NCBI GenBank assembly: GCA_013792135.1
Contig: VMSP01000103.1
Location: forward strand, 1 to 63,708
Direction: 5' to 3'
Length of the DNA stretch: 63,708 nucleotides
From: Desulfocapsa sp.
Lineage (GTDB): Bacteria > Desulfobacterota > Desulfobulbia > Desulfobulbales > Desulfocapsaceae
Shown here piece by piece: positions 16,685-25,003 of the stretch. The notes beneath the pieces are model-generated. The model did not search any database and had not been told where the DNA came from. It worked only from the letters and a program-made list of their open reading frames with translations. The position numbers were made by a program, and so were the translations under genes. Position 1 is the first letter of the stretch. Each line of letters opens with the position of its first letter.

Positions 16685-19333
16685 ATGCATAGATTCTTCC
16701 CGGCATTTCTCACAATCCTATTACTGTCTGTGTTTACCTTACCTCTAACAATCCAGGCAGCAGGCAACCTGGTCCAAAACTCATCACGAGAATGTGCCAT
16801 CTGCCATTTCAGATGGATGGATCAATTTGTTCAGGGCCGCGGCACACTACTGGCTCCCCTTGAGATTGACGATGTCGCAGGCGTCGAAATGATGTGCCTG
16901 AGCTGCCATGATGGCTCCAATCAGGATTCCCGCTCCAAGGTTTGGCTGCGGGATATGCACAAAACCGGCATTGTCCCTTCGGACAAGGTAACCATACCGA
17001 AAATGTTTCCACTGTCACATGATGGAAAGATAGTGTGCGCCACCTGCCATTCCGCCCACTCCAACCCGACGGATACCAGCATTGAGCGTTCTGTTTTTTT
17101 ACGGATTACCAATAATGATTCCATTATGTGCGAGATGTGTCATGTCGCCAAGAAGGACAAGGTCCATAATCATCCCCTTCATGAGGGAAAAAGACTGCTT
17201 CCAACCACAATCTACGATGCCGGCGGTGTTCGTTCCGTCACCGATCCGAAACTCCTGATTTGTGAAAGCTGTCATACAGCCCATGGTGCAGTTGAAAGAA
17301 ATCTCATCCTGCCGGTGACCAATTCCGTTCTCTGTGCAACTTGCCATGGTGACAAGATAGATGATACGTCCGCGCCTCCATCGCAGCAAAAAAATCATCC
17401 TCTTTTAGTCAAGTACAAGCCTGATCCCGCCCATGAAAAAGATATGCGGGCCCTCCCCAAAAACACTCTCCAATGTCTTTCCTGCCACAAAGTTCATGGA
17501 TATGAGGCTGGCATCAAGGGCCTTATTGCCGCCAAAGGCACTCTCTGCACTTACTGCCACAAAGACAAAGAAGATCTGGACTCAACGCCGGCATCATGGA
17601 AAAAAAACCACCCTTTGTCAGTTGCTTTTAAGTCAGTGGCTGAAAGTGCCAAACTCCTTGAGGCTGGACCAAAGGGGACCGTTCGCTGCTACACCTGTCA
17701 CAAGGTGCATGGGCACGAACCCGGAACCAGAGGATTGGCAGCAAAAAGAGACATATTGTGTGCTGCCTGTCATATTCAGCAATCTCTCGTCGCCGGAACA
17801 GATCATGATCTTGGCGTCACTGCTCCTGACACCATCAATGCAGCTGAACAAAATGTTAAACAGGCGGGCATATGCAGCCCCTGTCATACTCCTCACAACG
17901 CCACAGGACGAACATTGTCGGCTCGTCGCATTGTAAAATATTCTGACGAACACTCGGCTATCTGTATCAGTTGCCATCAGGAAAAAGGACCGGCCTTAAA
18001 AAAGACTGTGGGACAGCACTCGCACCCAGTTGGTATTGCAGTAAAAAATTCTACCCTGCCCCTCTTTAAAAAAAATATCAACAGTGAAATCATGGCCTGT
18101 CAGACCTGTCACAATCCTCACCAGTGGCAGCCCGGACTGCAAAAAAAAGGTATAGGTGTTAATCTGGAGGGTAATGCCGTAAACAGTTTTTTACGAAAAC
18201 CCGCTGGAACTGATCCCGCGCTTTGCGCATCCTGTCATCCAGACCACTACCTGATAGAGGGTACGGATCACGATCTTGCGGTAACTGCCCCCGAAAAGAC
18301 CAATATTACCGGACAGCATGTCCAGCAATCCGGGGTCTGTGGTACCTGTCACGTTCCGCACAATGCAGCAGGCCGTTCTCTATGGGCAGGCAGCAGAACG
18401 GTAACAAAGAATGCATCGCCTTCGGCACTATGCCTTGACTGTCATCATAAGGACGGGGTTGCTGCAAAAAAGACTACGGGACAACATTCCCATCCTGTTA
18501 ATGTTGTTGCTGATTCCCAGTCATTGCCGCTTTACACAAGGGTGGACAAGAAAAAAGTGATAGAATGCTTCTCCTGCCATAACCCTCACAGATGGGTGGC
18601 CCGGTCAGACAAAAAAGGGAAGGGAGTCAATCTCGAGGGAAACGGTGACAGCAGTTTCCTCCGTGCCGGAACTTTGGAAAAGCCACTGCTCTGCGAAAAT
18701 TGCCACCAGCAAAAAGCACAGGTGACCGGAACGGATCATGACATGCGGCTAAGGGCTCCCTCATCGGTAAATCTGCATGGACAGAAGGCGAGTGAAGGTT
18801 CAGTCTGTGCCCCATGTCACTCGGTGCATAATGCATCTGGAGAAATCCTGTTATGGAATTCACCCCTGGCTGATCAGGGCCAGGATTTCATGGAAAGAGC
18901 CTGTAACGGTTGCCACAGTCAATCCGGAGCCGGGAAAGATAAGATTGTCACCAGCGGAGTCCATCCAAAACAGCTCTATTTTGGCTACCATAAATCATAT
19001 CGTGACATTCTTCTTTCCATGGAACCGGTGCAGGATCCAATTCCCCTCTACAGTGACCAGGGGGTTCAATCACTTAAAGGCGAAATATCCTGCCCGACCT
19101 GCCATAATGCTCATGTCTGGAATGCCAAAACCGGTGATATTGAGCAAAAAGGAAACCAAGAGGGAACGGTTGTGGACAGTTTCCTGAGAAAGGGCGCCAG
19201 AAACGATCTCTGTTACGTCTGCCATGGCAAAAACACACTTATATTGTACAGATACTACCATGATGCCAAGGAAAAACAGAGTATTCTCAGACACTCTTCG
19301 GTCAAACAACAACAACTTGTGCCCGCTAAGTAA
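16685..19333 (+). CDS. 22-heme periplasmic cytochrome c
   Basis: 882 residues from ATG 16685; the frame opens earlier, but this start gives a good signal peptide (MHRFFPAFLTILLLSVFTLPL...IQAA) just after the NHL stop. Twenty-two CXXCH motifs are present, from CAICH to CYVCH. From nt ~17795 three tandem ~155-residue modules each start GTDHD, carry four hemes and contain TVGQHSHPV or TTGQHSHPV and NPHQW/NPHRW; the third is modified. Many extra histidines can serve as distal ligands. It has doubled-CXXCH cytochrome features. Its size suggests a long heme wire from the inner membrane across the periplasm or beyond. Confidence 0.9.
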   Translation: MHRFFPAFLTILLLSVFTLPLTIQAAGNLVQNSSRECAICHFRWMDQFVQGRGTLLAPLEIDDVAGVEMMCLSCHDGSNQDSRSKVWLRDMHKTGIVPSDKVTIPKMFPLSHDGKIVCATCHSAHSNPTDTSIERSVFLRITNNDSIMCEMCHVAKKDKVHNHPLHEGKRLLPTTIYDAGGVRSVTDPKLLICESCHTAHGAVERNLILPVTNSVLCATCHGDKIDDTSAPPSQQKNHPLLVKYKPDPAHEKDMRALPKNTLQCLSCHKVHGYEAGIKGLIAAKGTLCTYCHKDKEDLDSTPASWKKNHPLSVAFKSVAESAKLLEAGPKGTVRCYTCHKVHGHEPGTRGLAAKRDILCAACHIQQSLVAGTDHDLGVTAPDTINAAEQNVKQAGICSPCHTPHNATGRTLSARRIVKYSDEHSAICISCHQEKGPALKKTVGQHSHPVGIAVKNSTLPLFKKNINSEIMACQTCHNPHQWQPGLQKKGIGVNLEGNAVNSFLRKPAGTDPALCASCHPDHYLIEGTDHDLAVTAPEKTNITGQHVQQSGVCGTCHVPHNAAGRSLWAGSRTVTKNASPSALCLDCHHKDGVAAKKTTGQHSHPVNVVADSQSLPLYTRVDKKKVIECFSCHNPHRWVARSDKKGKGVNLEGNGDSSFLRAGTLEKPLLCENCHQQKAQVTGTDHDMRLRAPSSVNLHGQKASEGSVCAPCHSVHNASGEILLWNSPLADQGQDFMERACNGCHSQSGAGKDKIVTSGVHPKQLYFGYHKSYRDILLSMEPVQDPIPLYSDQGVQSLKGEISCPTCHNAHVWNAKTGDIEQKGNQEGTVVDSFLRKGARNDLCYVCHGKNTLILYRYYHDAKEKQSILRHSSVKQQQLVPAK

Positions 19334-19355
19334 ATTCGGCTAAATATAAAATAAA

Positions 19356-20621
19356 ATGAGCATGATGAAACCAATTGAATCATACCGATCTTCAATACTA
19401 TCGTGTTTATTTTTTTCCATTATCCTAATTTTTTTGCTGGCAATGGTCTCCTGTTCCGTACTTGAGCAATCGCAGAACAACGTCATCAGCAAGCAGAAAA
19501 AATCACCGCATATTTCTGGAGATGCAACCATCTGTGTTGTTTGCCATAAAGAGGATGCTGAAGAAAAATGGAAACCGGAGAAGATACTGGCCTCCGACAT
19601 TGAGGCGCGTTGTATATCCTGCCACAACTCCTTGGAAAGTGTGCATTACTTTGGCATAAACCCCTTTACTGACCCTCTGGCTCTTCAACAATACGCAAGC
19701 CCAGAAAAAATTCTCGTCGAGGATCAAGCCAGCTGCATTGCCTGCCACTCCCCCCACGCTGCAGAAAATAACAACAGATACCGCCTAACCAAAGAATATC
19801 TTCGTTTGGCAGCAATAGCCAGAAGCATTAATCCGCACAGGCAACATCAACAGCCTATGTGTCTTTCCTGCCACAGTACTGCCCCTGTCGCAGGGCAGTC
19901 TAACCTTGCAGAAAATGGCAATATCAATGCCCTGTGCAACCGCTGCCATGCCACTGGATTTGCAAGAAAAGAGATTCATCCCGTGGGGATCATTCCTTCA
20001 AAGCATATACGGATACCTCCCGACATGCCTCTGCAGAATGGCTTGCTTACCTGTGAGACATGTCATCAGTCTTCATTGCAACCCGGCAATCCCTGTCAAA
20101 GCGTAGACGGCAAAAAAGAAAACAAAAAATTTTTGCGCGGAGGCGAACTCTCTCGGAGTGATTTTTGTTTTCTCTGCCATATCGAGGAAACATATAAACG
20201 TTTGAATCCTCATTTACAGGTAGATGAGAAAGGAAAGATCAATGAAAAAACTTGCCTCTACTGCCATGCAACCCGTCCGGATATCAAAATTTTAGGACTG
20301 GATCAGGTGGTTTTCCTTGTGGACAACATTAATGAATCCTGTATGGGATGTCATCCCGGTTTTGAGACAAAACATCCATCGGGAGCCAACCATTTAAGAG
20401 AACCCAAAGGAAAAATCCTGGAAGGCATAAAAACAGCGATAGATCGAATAGGTGTGGAACTTCCCCTGTATAACGGAAAAATTGTCTGCGCAACCTGTCA
20501 TAATCCTCATCAGGACGGGGTAATTCAAATCAAGGCTGCAGCATCAGGAAGCCAAAGAAAAAACAAATTGCGGTTATTACCGGGAATCTTACAGTGCACC
20601 GGCTGCCACTGGGATAAATAA
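19356..20621 (+). CDS. 11-heme lipoprotein cytochrome c
   Basis: 421 residues. The N-terminus is positive then hydrophobic and ends LAMVSC-S, a plausible lipobox, so lipid anchoring (possibly outer membrane) is predicted. Eleven CXXCH motifs run from CVVCH to CTGCH near the C-terminus (last residues CHWDK). Start at M1 (19356) or M4 (19365); neither has a strong ribosome binding site. Last gene of the five-gene operon, 22 nt after the 22-heme gene. It may pass electrons to or across the outer membrane, but no porin-type partner gene is present here. Confidence 0.85.
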   Translation: MSMMKPIESYRSSILSCLFFSIILIFLLAMVSCSVLEQSQNNVISKQKKSPHISGDATICVVCHKEDAEEKWKPEKILASDIEARCISCHNSLESVHYFGINPFTDPLALQQYASPEKILVEDQASCIACHSPHAAENNNRYRLTKEYLRLAAIARSINPHRQHQQPMCLSCHSTAPVAGQSNLAENGNINALCNRCHATGFARKEIHPVGIIPSKHIRIPPDMPLQNGLLTCETCHQSSLQPGNPCQSVDGKKENKKFLRGGELSRSDFCFLCHIEETYKRLNPHLQVDEKGKINEKTCLYCHATRPDIKILGLDQVVFLVDNINESCMGCHPGFETKHPSGANHLREPKGKILEGIKTAIDRIGVELPLYNGKIVCATCHNPHQDGVIQIKAAASGSQRKNKLRLLPGILQCTGCHWDK

Positions 20622-20629
20622 CTTACTTG

Positions 20630-20930
20630 TTTAGTCCAACAATTAAGTGGTCTGGATTAACAGTAAAACTAGAGGGCGATTTCTTATACCAGTGAAGCAT
20701 TCCCTCAAAAGGTGGAGCTCTTCCAATAGCGTGTTATTTGAGGTTGAAATTATAATTTAGCATATATGCGTATAAATGTTGTGTTAGTGCCTCCACATTG
20801 TCGTAGTGGAGCGTTTGATGGTATTCACCTTGAATTTCTTGTTCACCACCTCGACCATGCCGTTTGTCCACGGGTGTTTAGCCAGTGTGGTGTGGGAAAT
20901 ACAGCCCCTTGCTTTTGAATGTTGCACCGT
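20630..20930 (-). mobile_element. IS481-family transposase remnant (C-terminal part)
   Basis: On the minus strand, KHPWTNGMVEVVNKKFKVNTIK, then after a frameshift HYDNVEALTQHLYAYMLNYNFN, an in-frame stop, and finally FTVNPDHLIVGLNK match the end of the integrase core and tail of IS481-type transposases. One frameshift and one stop make it a relic. It lies directly after the cytochrome operon. Confidence 0.7.
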
Positions 20931-21059
20931 TTTCTCTGTGTGAAAATAGCTCTAAAATATGCTAAATTATGCAAAAATAGAAAAAATATGACAAAATATA
21001 AATGCTATAATCTTAACAAGTTAACGTGGGCATAGATGTCGCACCCCTCACAGGGTTTT

Positions 21060-21106
21060 AATTCGTAATCAGGTGGTCTGCGGTTCGATTCCGCATGTCG
21101 GCTACA
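21060..21106 (+). other. tRNA-Thr(CGT) 3'-half fragment, likely attachment-site remnant
   Basis: Bases from ATTCGTAATCAG (anticodon loop and 3' stem, anticodon CGT) through the variable loop, the T arm (TGCGG-TTCGATT-CCGCA) and the acceptor strand TGTCGGC match a tRNA-Thr 3' half. No 5' half (GCCGACA and D arm) precedes it. A copy that starts at the anticodon loop and runs to the 3' end is the usual footprint of tyrosine-integrase insertion into a tRNA gene. The element would lie to the left, with the intact gene further left outside the window. Confidence 0.65.
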
Positions 21107-21113
21107 TAAAATT

Positions 21114-21150
21114 AAGGGGTTAACCAAAAAATTGGCTAACCCCTTTTTAT
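21114..21150 (+). terminator. Intrinsic terminator after the tRNA fragment
   Basis: AAGGGGTTA...TAACCCCTT hairpin (CCAAAAAATTGG inside) followed by TTTTTATTTT. Probably the original tRNA-Thr terminator. Confidence 0.8.
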
Positions 21151-21268
21151 TTTGGTTGCGTTTAGGTGCAGATGGGCGCAGAGTGCATTTATGCTTTTTT
21201 AGGTTCATCCGACTAAAGCGTACTTTGTTTCATGAAGTGCCATTATTTAACGTTACAGGGGTAGTTGT

Positions 21269-21862
21269 TCACTCTGTGTGGGTGACGAGCATTCCTGAGA
21301 GAAATATCGTCATGATCTGACTGATGGTATCGTCAACACTATATTCTGTTTCCAGAGAGATGCTCCATATTCGTGAGATCTCATCAAGCGCACCGAAAAA
21401 GGCGCGTTTGGCAATTCCTGGTTTGATATCTGCACGATAGATGTGTTGCTCCTGTCCCAGCTTGATGATGGTGGAAATAATGTCAATGTATTCGCTGAAC
21501 TTGTTGTTTCTGTAATCTTTTATCAGTTTGGCGCTCTGGCGTAATTCGATCTGGATTACCTCTGCCAGGTTTTTGTTTTTTTTCATCATCGTGAGATGTC
21601 TTGTGGCAAAAATTTCCAGTTTTTTTCTGGGATCAGGTTCCACGGACAGTGATTTAGTGACTTGTTCTACCAGGCTACCAATTTCTTCTTCAAAGACAGA
21701 AATCAGGATGTCGAATTTATTGTTGAAGTAAAGGTAAATAGTCCCGTCTGCGACCTTGGCTTCTTTGGCAATATCGGATATTCTTGCATTGAAGAAGCCT
21801 TTTTTTGCAAAGACTTTTGTGGCTGCATGAATTATTTTAGAATGTTTATCTGCTGCTTTCAT
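21269..21862 (-). CDS. TetR-family transcriptional regulator
   Basis: 197 residues from ATG 21862 (a TTG four codons earlier also opens the frame). The N-terminal HTH is typical: IIHAATKVFAKKGFFNARISDIAKEAKVADGTIYLYFNNK. The C-terminal helical domain (~80-197) resembles FadR/YsiA-type fatty-acid-responsive TetR proteins, suggesting an acyl-CoA or fatty-acid ligand, but that is only by likeness. It is divergent from purDE. Targets unknown. Confidence 0.85.
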   Translation of the reverse strand: MKAADKHSKIIHAATKVFAKKGFFNARISDIAKEAKVADGTIYLYFNNKFDILISVFEEEIGSLVEQVTKSLSVEPDPRKKLEIFATRHLTMMKKNKNLAEVIQIELRQSAKLIKDYRNNKFSEYIDIISTIIKLGQEQHIYRADIKPGIAKRAFFGALDEISRIWSISLETEYSVDDTISQIMTIFLSGMLVTHTE

Positions 21863-22106
21863 TAATAGGTACAAAGAGTGTGTATAATTGTAGAAGAAAA
21901 TCAGGAGTAAATGGCATTGAATGGTTATTCATTCATTTTAGCCATTGGAAAAGAATTGTCAATGGTTAGAAGTTATTTCCTGGTTATTTATGGAAGAAAG
22001 ATTGTCTGCAATTCGTCTTGTTGTTTTGTAAAAAAAAAACATGAGTTAACTGAGGACAATATTTAATTTTGTCCCGCAGGAAATTTAATATTACAGGAGT
22101 GATTGA

Positions 22107-23882
22107 ATGAAAGTATTGGTTGTAGGTTCTGGTGGTCGTGAACACGCTTTGGTTTGGAAGATATCTCAAAGTGCCAGAGTTAAAAAGATCTATTGTGCCC
22201 CTGGAAATGCCGGGATAAAGCGTATGGCTGAGTGTGTGGATCTTGCTGCCACTGATATTGATGCTCTGCTTCAATTTGCCCATCATGAGAAGATTGATCT
22301 GACCATTGTTGGCCCTGAATCGGCCTTGGCAGCCGGAATCGTTGATCGTTTTGAGGAAGAGGGGTTACGCATCTTTGGACCGCGTAAGAATTCTGCCATT
22401 CTGGAAGGGAGTAAAGTTTTTGCCAAAGAATTCATGGAAAAATATGCCATACCCACCGCCTCATTCAAGGTCTTTGATAATCTTAAGAAAGCGGGAAAAT
22501 ATATTGATCAGATTGGCGCTCCCCTTGTTGTCAAGGCCGATGGTCTCGCGGCCGGTAAAGGTGTTATTGTTGCCACTACTATCAAGGAAGCCAAAGATGC
22601 AGTTGAGCTCATCATGCAGGACAAGGCCTTTGGGGAGGCTGGGAACAAGGTAGTGATCGAGGCTTGTCTGCAGGGTGAGGAGGCCTCTTTTATTGCTTTC
22701 ACCGATGGCAAGACAGTGCTCCCCCTTCCTACATCACAGGATCACAAAGCCATCTTTGATGGAGACAAGGGGCCGAATACTGGCGGGATGGGGGCGTATT
22801 CTCCAGCTCCGGTAGTGACTGAGGCTATTGCCGATTATGTCATGAACAAGGTTATGCTGCCCACCATTCAGGGCATGGCCTCAGAGGGGCGACCTTTCAG
22901 GGGAATGCTCTATGCCGGTTTGATGATTGAAAGGGGCAACGTGAAGGTCCTGGAGTTTAACTGCCGTTTCGGTGATCCCGAGGCTCAGCCCTTGCTGATG
23001 CGTCTGAAGAGTGACGTGGTCGACATCTTTGAGGCGGTGATTGATGGGACCCTGGATATGATTGAAATGAAGATTGACCCCCGGCCAACCGTCTGTGTGG
23101 TGATGTCTTCCGGCGGATATCCAGGCACATATGAGACGGGTAAAGTTATTAAGGGGCTGAGCAAGGCGACCAGAGAGCCAGAGGTTCAGGTCTTTCATGC
23201 GGGAACAGCAACGAAGAATGAACGAACGGTCACAGCTGGTGGTCGAGTCTTGGGGGTGACAGCAGTTGGTAAGACCCTTGAGAAGGCCATTGAACAGGCT
23301 TACAAGGCTGTGGATTGTATCCAGTGGACGGGATGTTATTGTCGACGTGACATTGGCGCCAAGGCTTTACGACGCCCTGAAAAACAGAGAACAAAGGCTT
23401 TGGTGGGTATTGTTATGGGTAGTGATTCAGATCTGCCGGTTATGCAGGCGGCGGCAGATTTTCTGAAGAAGATGCAGATACCGTATGAGATGACAGTGGC
23501 ATCAGCGCATAGAACTCCTGAGAGGGCGGCTCGTTGGGCTAGTACGGCCCAGGAACGTGGATTGAAAATTATTATTGCTGGCGCAGGGATGGCGGCTCAT
23601 CTGGCTGGAGTCCTGGCAGCCCATACCGAACTGCCGGTCATCGGTGTGCCCCTTGATGCCTCACCACTCCATGGAATGGATGCCCTGCTTGCCACGGTGC
23701 AGATGCCACCGGGAATTCCTGTTGCTACCATGGCGATTGGAAAGCCAGGTGCTAAAAATGGTGCGGTCTTTGCTGCACGGATTCTTGCCCTGGAAGATAA
23801 GGGAGTTGCAAGCAGATTGCAGGAGTTCAAACTGGAAATGGTCAGAGAGGTTGAGGAAAAGGCCAGGAATATTGAAGGTTGA
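22107..23882 (+). CDS. purD-purE: PurD-PurE fusion (GAR synthetase / AIR carboxylase or mutase)
   Basis: 591 residues catalysing two purine-synthesis steps. Residues 1-~425 are phosphoribosylamine-glycine ligase ([21 protein letters not shown]-grasp core, [21 protein letters not shown]). A short linker (~426-432) joins to PurE (~433-591) with [15 protein letters not shown] and [10 protein letters not shown]. The SAHRTP histidine is present. PurD and PurE act at separate points of the pathway (steps 2 and 6). AGGAG lies before ATG. The tsaC frame overlaps its end. No frameshift is needed, so the fusion looks real. Confidence 0.9.
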   Translation: MKVLVVGSGGREHALVWKISQSARVKKIYCAPGNAGIKRMAECVDLAATDIDALLQFAHHEKIDLTIVGPESALAAGIVDRFEEEGLRIFGPRKNSAILEGSKVFAKEFMEKYAIPTASFKVFDNLKKAGKYIDQIGAPLVVKADGLAAGKGVIVATTIKEAKDAVELIMQDKAFGEAGNKVVIEACLQGEEASFIAFTDGKTVLPLPTSQDHKAIFDGDKGPNTGGMGAYSPAPVVTEAIADYVMNKVMLPTIQGMASEGRPFRGMLYAGLMIERGNVKVLEFNCRFGDPEAQPLLMRLKSDVVDIFEAVIDGTLDMIEMKIDPRPTVCVVMSSGGYPGTYETGKVIKGLSKATREPEVQVFHAGTATKNERTVTAGGRVLGVTAVGKTLEKAIEQAYKAVDCIQWTGCYCRRDIGAKALRRPEKQRTKALVGIVMGSDSDLPVMQAAADFLKKMQIPYEMTVASAHRTPERAARWASTAQERGLKIIIAGAGMAAHLAGVLAAHTELPVIGVPLDASPLHGMDALLATVQMPPGIPVATMAIGKPGAKNGAVFAARILALEDKGVASRLQEFKLEMVREVEEKARNIEG

Positions 23883-24519
23883 GTCTCCTGATGACAAACT
23901 GATTCATGGCCCGGCGGATGAGGATTTCCAACGGGCCGTTTCGGTACTTGGACAGGGTGGGATTGTTGCCTTTCCCACAGAGACTTTTTATGGTCTGGCC
24001 GTTGATCCCTTTAATGAAAAGGCATTGGAAAAGCTTTTCAGGCTGAAGGGACGGCCCTTCCATAAGCCTTTTCTGGTTCTTGTCCAGGATGAAAATCAGC
24101 TATCTGAATTGGTAAGTTCGATTCCGCACGTATTCCGGCCGCTTATGGAAGTTTTCTGGCCTGGGCCTCTGACGTTGGTGTTTCCAGCTGGCTCTCATCT
24201 CTCGTCGTTGTTGACTGGAGAGAGCGCGGGCATTGGGGTGCGAATTTCGCCGCATCCGGTTGCCAGGATCTTTGGTCAGATGTGGGGCGGTCCGATGACT
24301 GCGACCAGCGCCAATCTTTCAGGAATGGTTGCTGCCTGCACTGCGGATGAGGTTCGGTGCTCTTTTGGAGCTGGGGTTGACTGCATCCTTGATGGGGGGC
24401 AGACACCCGGAGGCATGAGCTCAACGGTGATAGGAGTGTGTAAGGGAAAGCTGCAGCTGATAAGGGCGGGGGTGATAGATTTTTTTTCCCTGATTCAGGT
24501 AAGTAAGAATGAAGTTTGA
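23872..24519 (+). CDS. tsaC: Threonylcarbamoyl-AMP synthase (Sua5/YrdC/TsaC)
   Basis: About 215 residues. YrdC fold with the KxR-type motif ([11 protein letters not shown]), the PTET segment [13 protein letters not shown], and a TATSANLSG box. It makes threonylcarbamoyl-adenylate from threonine, bicarbonate and ATP for t6A37 of tRNAs. The frame has no ATG near its beginning; TTG at 23872, overlapping the purDE stop by 11 nt and preceded by CCAGG, is the best start seen. Translational coupling with purDE is likely. The long upstream part of the open frame is inside purE and not real. Confidence 0.85.
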   Translation: MKVESPDDKLIHGPADEDFQRAVSVLGQGGIVAFPTETFYGLAVDPFNEKALEKLFRLKGRPFHKPFLVLVQDENQLSELVSSIPHVFRPLMEVFWPGPLTLVFPAGSHLSSLLTGESAGIGVRISPHPVARIFGQMWGGPMTATSANLSGMVAACTADEVRCSFGAGVDCILDGGQTPGGMSSTVIGVCKGKLQLIRAGVIDFFSLIQVSKNEV

Positions 24520-24581
24520 AGAAATTTACCTTAAGTCCAATTACCTTTTGACATGTTGATTGATCGCAGGAGAAACAGGGT

Positions 24582-24905
24582 ATGAATGATTTGTGTTGGA
24601 ATAAAGAATTTGCCATGGGGCAGGTGGATAATGATGAAGAATTGCTCCATGAATTGATTATGATTTTCAAAGACTCTTCGGCGTCGGATATGGCGATTCT
24701 GGTTCAGGCAGTGGAAAAAGGGGATCCGGTTGAGGCCCGAGGCGCGTCTCATTCTCTTAAAGGAGCGGCTGCAAGTCTTGGTCTGGAGGCGATCAGGGAC
24801 GTGGCCATGGCTATCGAGAAAGATTGTAGGGAGGGGTCACTGGTCGTTGCCCGGGAAAATATGCCGCAGCTGGAAAGATTATTGGCGCAGATGCTGGAGC
24901 TTTAA
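24582..24905 (+). CDS. Stand-alone HPt phosphotransfer protein
   Basis: 107 residues, one HPt domain with H57 in ASHSLKGAAASLG. No kinase or receiver is fused. AGGAG before ATG. It would relay phosphate between a hybrid kinase and a receiver encoded elsewhere, and could serve any of the phosphorelays in the genome. It sits alone between tsaC and ettA. Confidence 0.9.
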   Translation: MNDLCWNKEFAMGQVDNDEELLHELIMIFKDSSASDMAILVQAVEKGDPVEARGASHSLKGAAASLGLEAIRDVAMAIEKDCREGSLVVARENMPQLERLLAQMLEL

Positions 24906-25003
24906 GGATTCAGTGGCTCTCTCTCTAATGCAGGTTGTTTAGTCTGTAGGTGGATAGAAGAGCTTTACCGGCAGACTATCCATCTCCAGACTTATATTTT
25001 ATT

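Noticed and set aside
21001-21060. 5' half for the tRNA-Thr fragment
   Set aside because: No sequence able to pair with the acceptor strand TGTCGGC and no D arm is present in the preceding bases.
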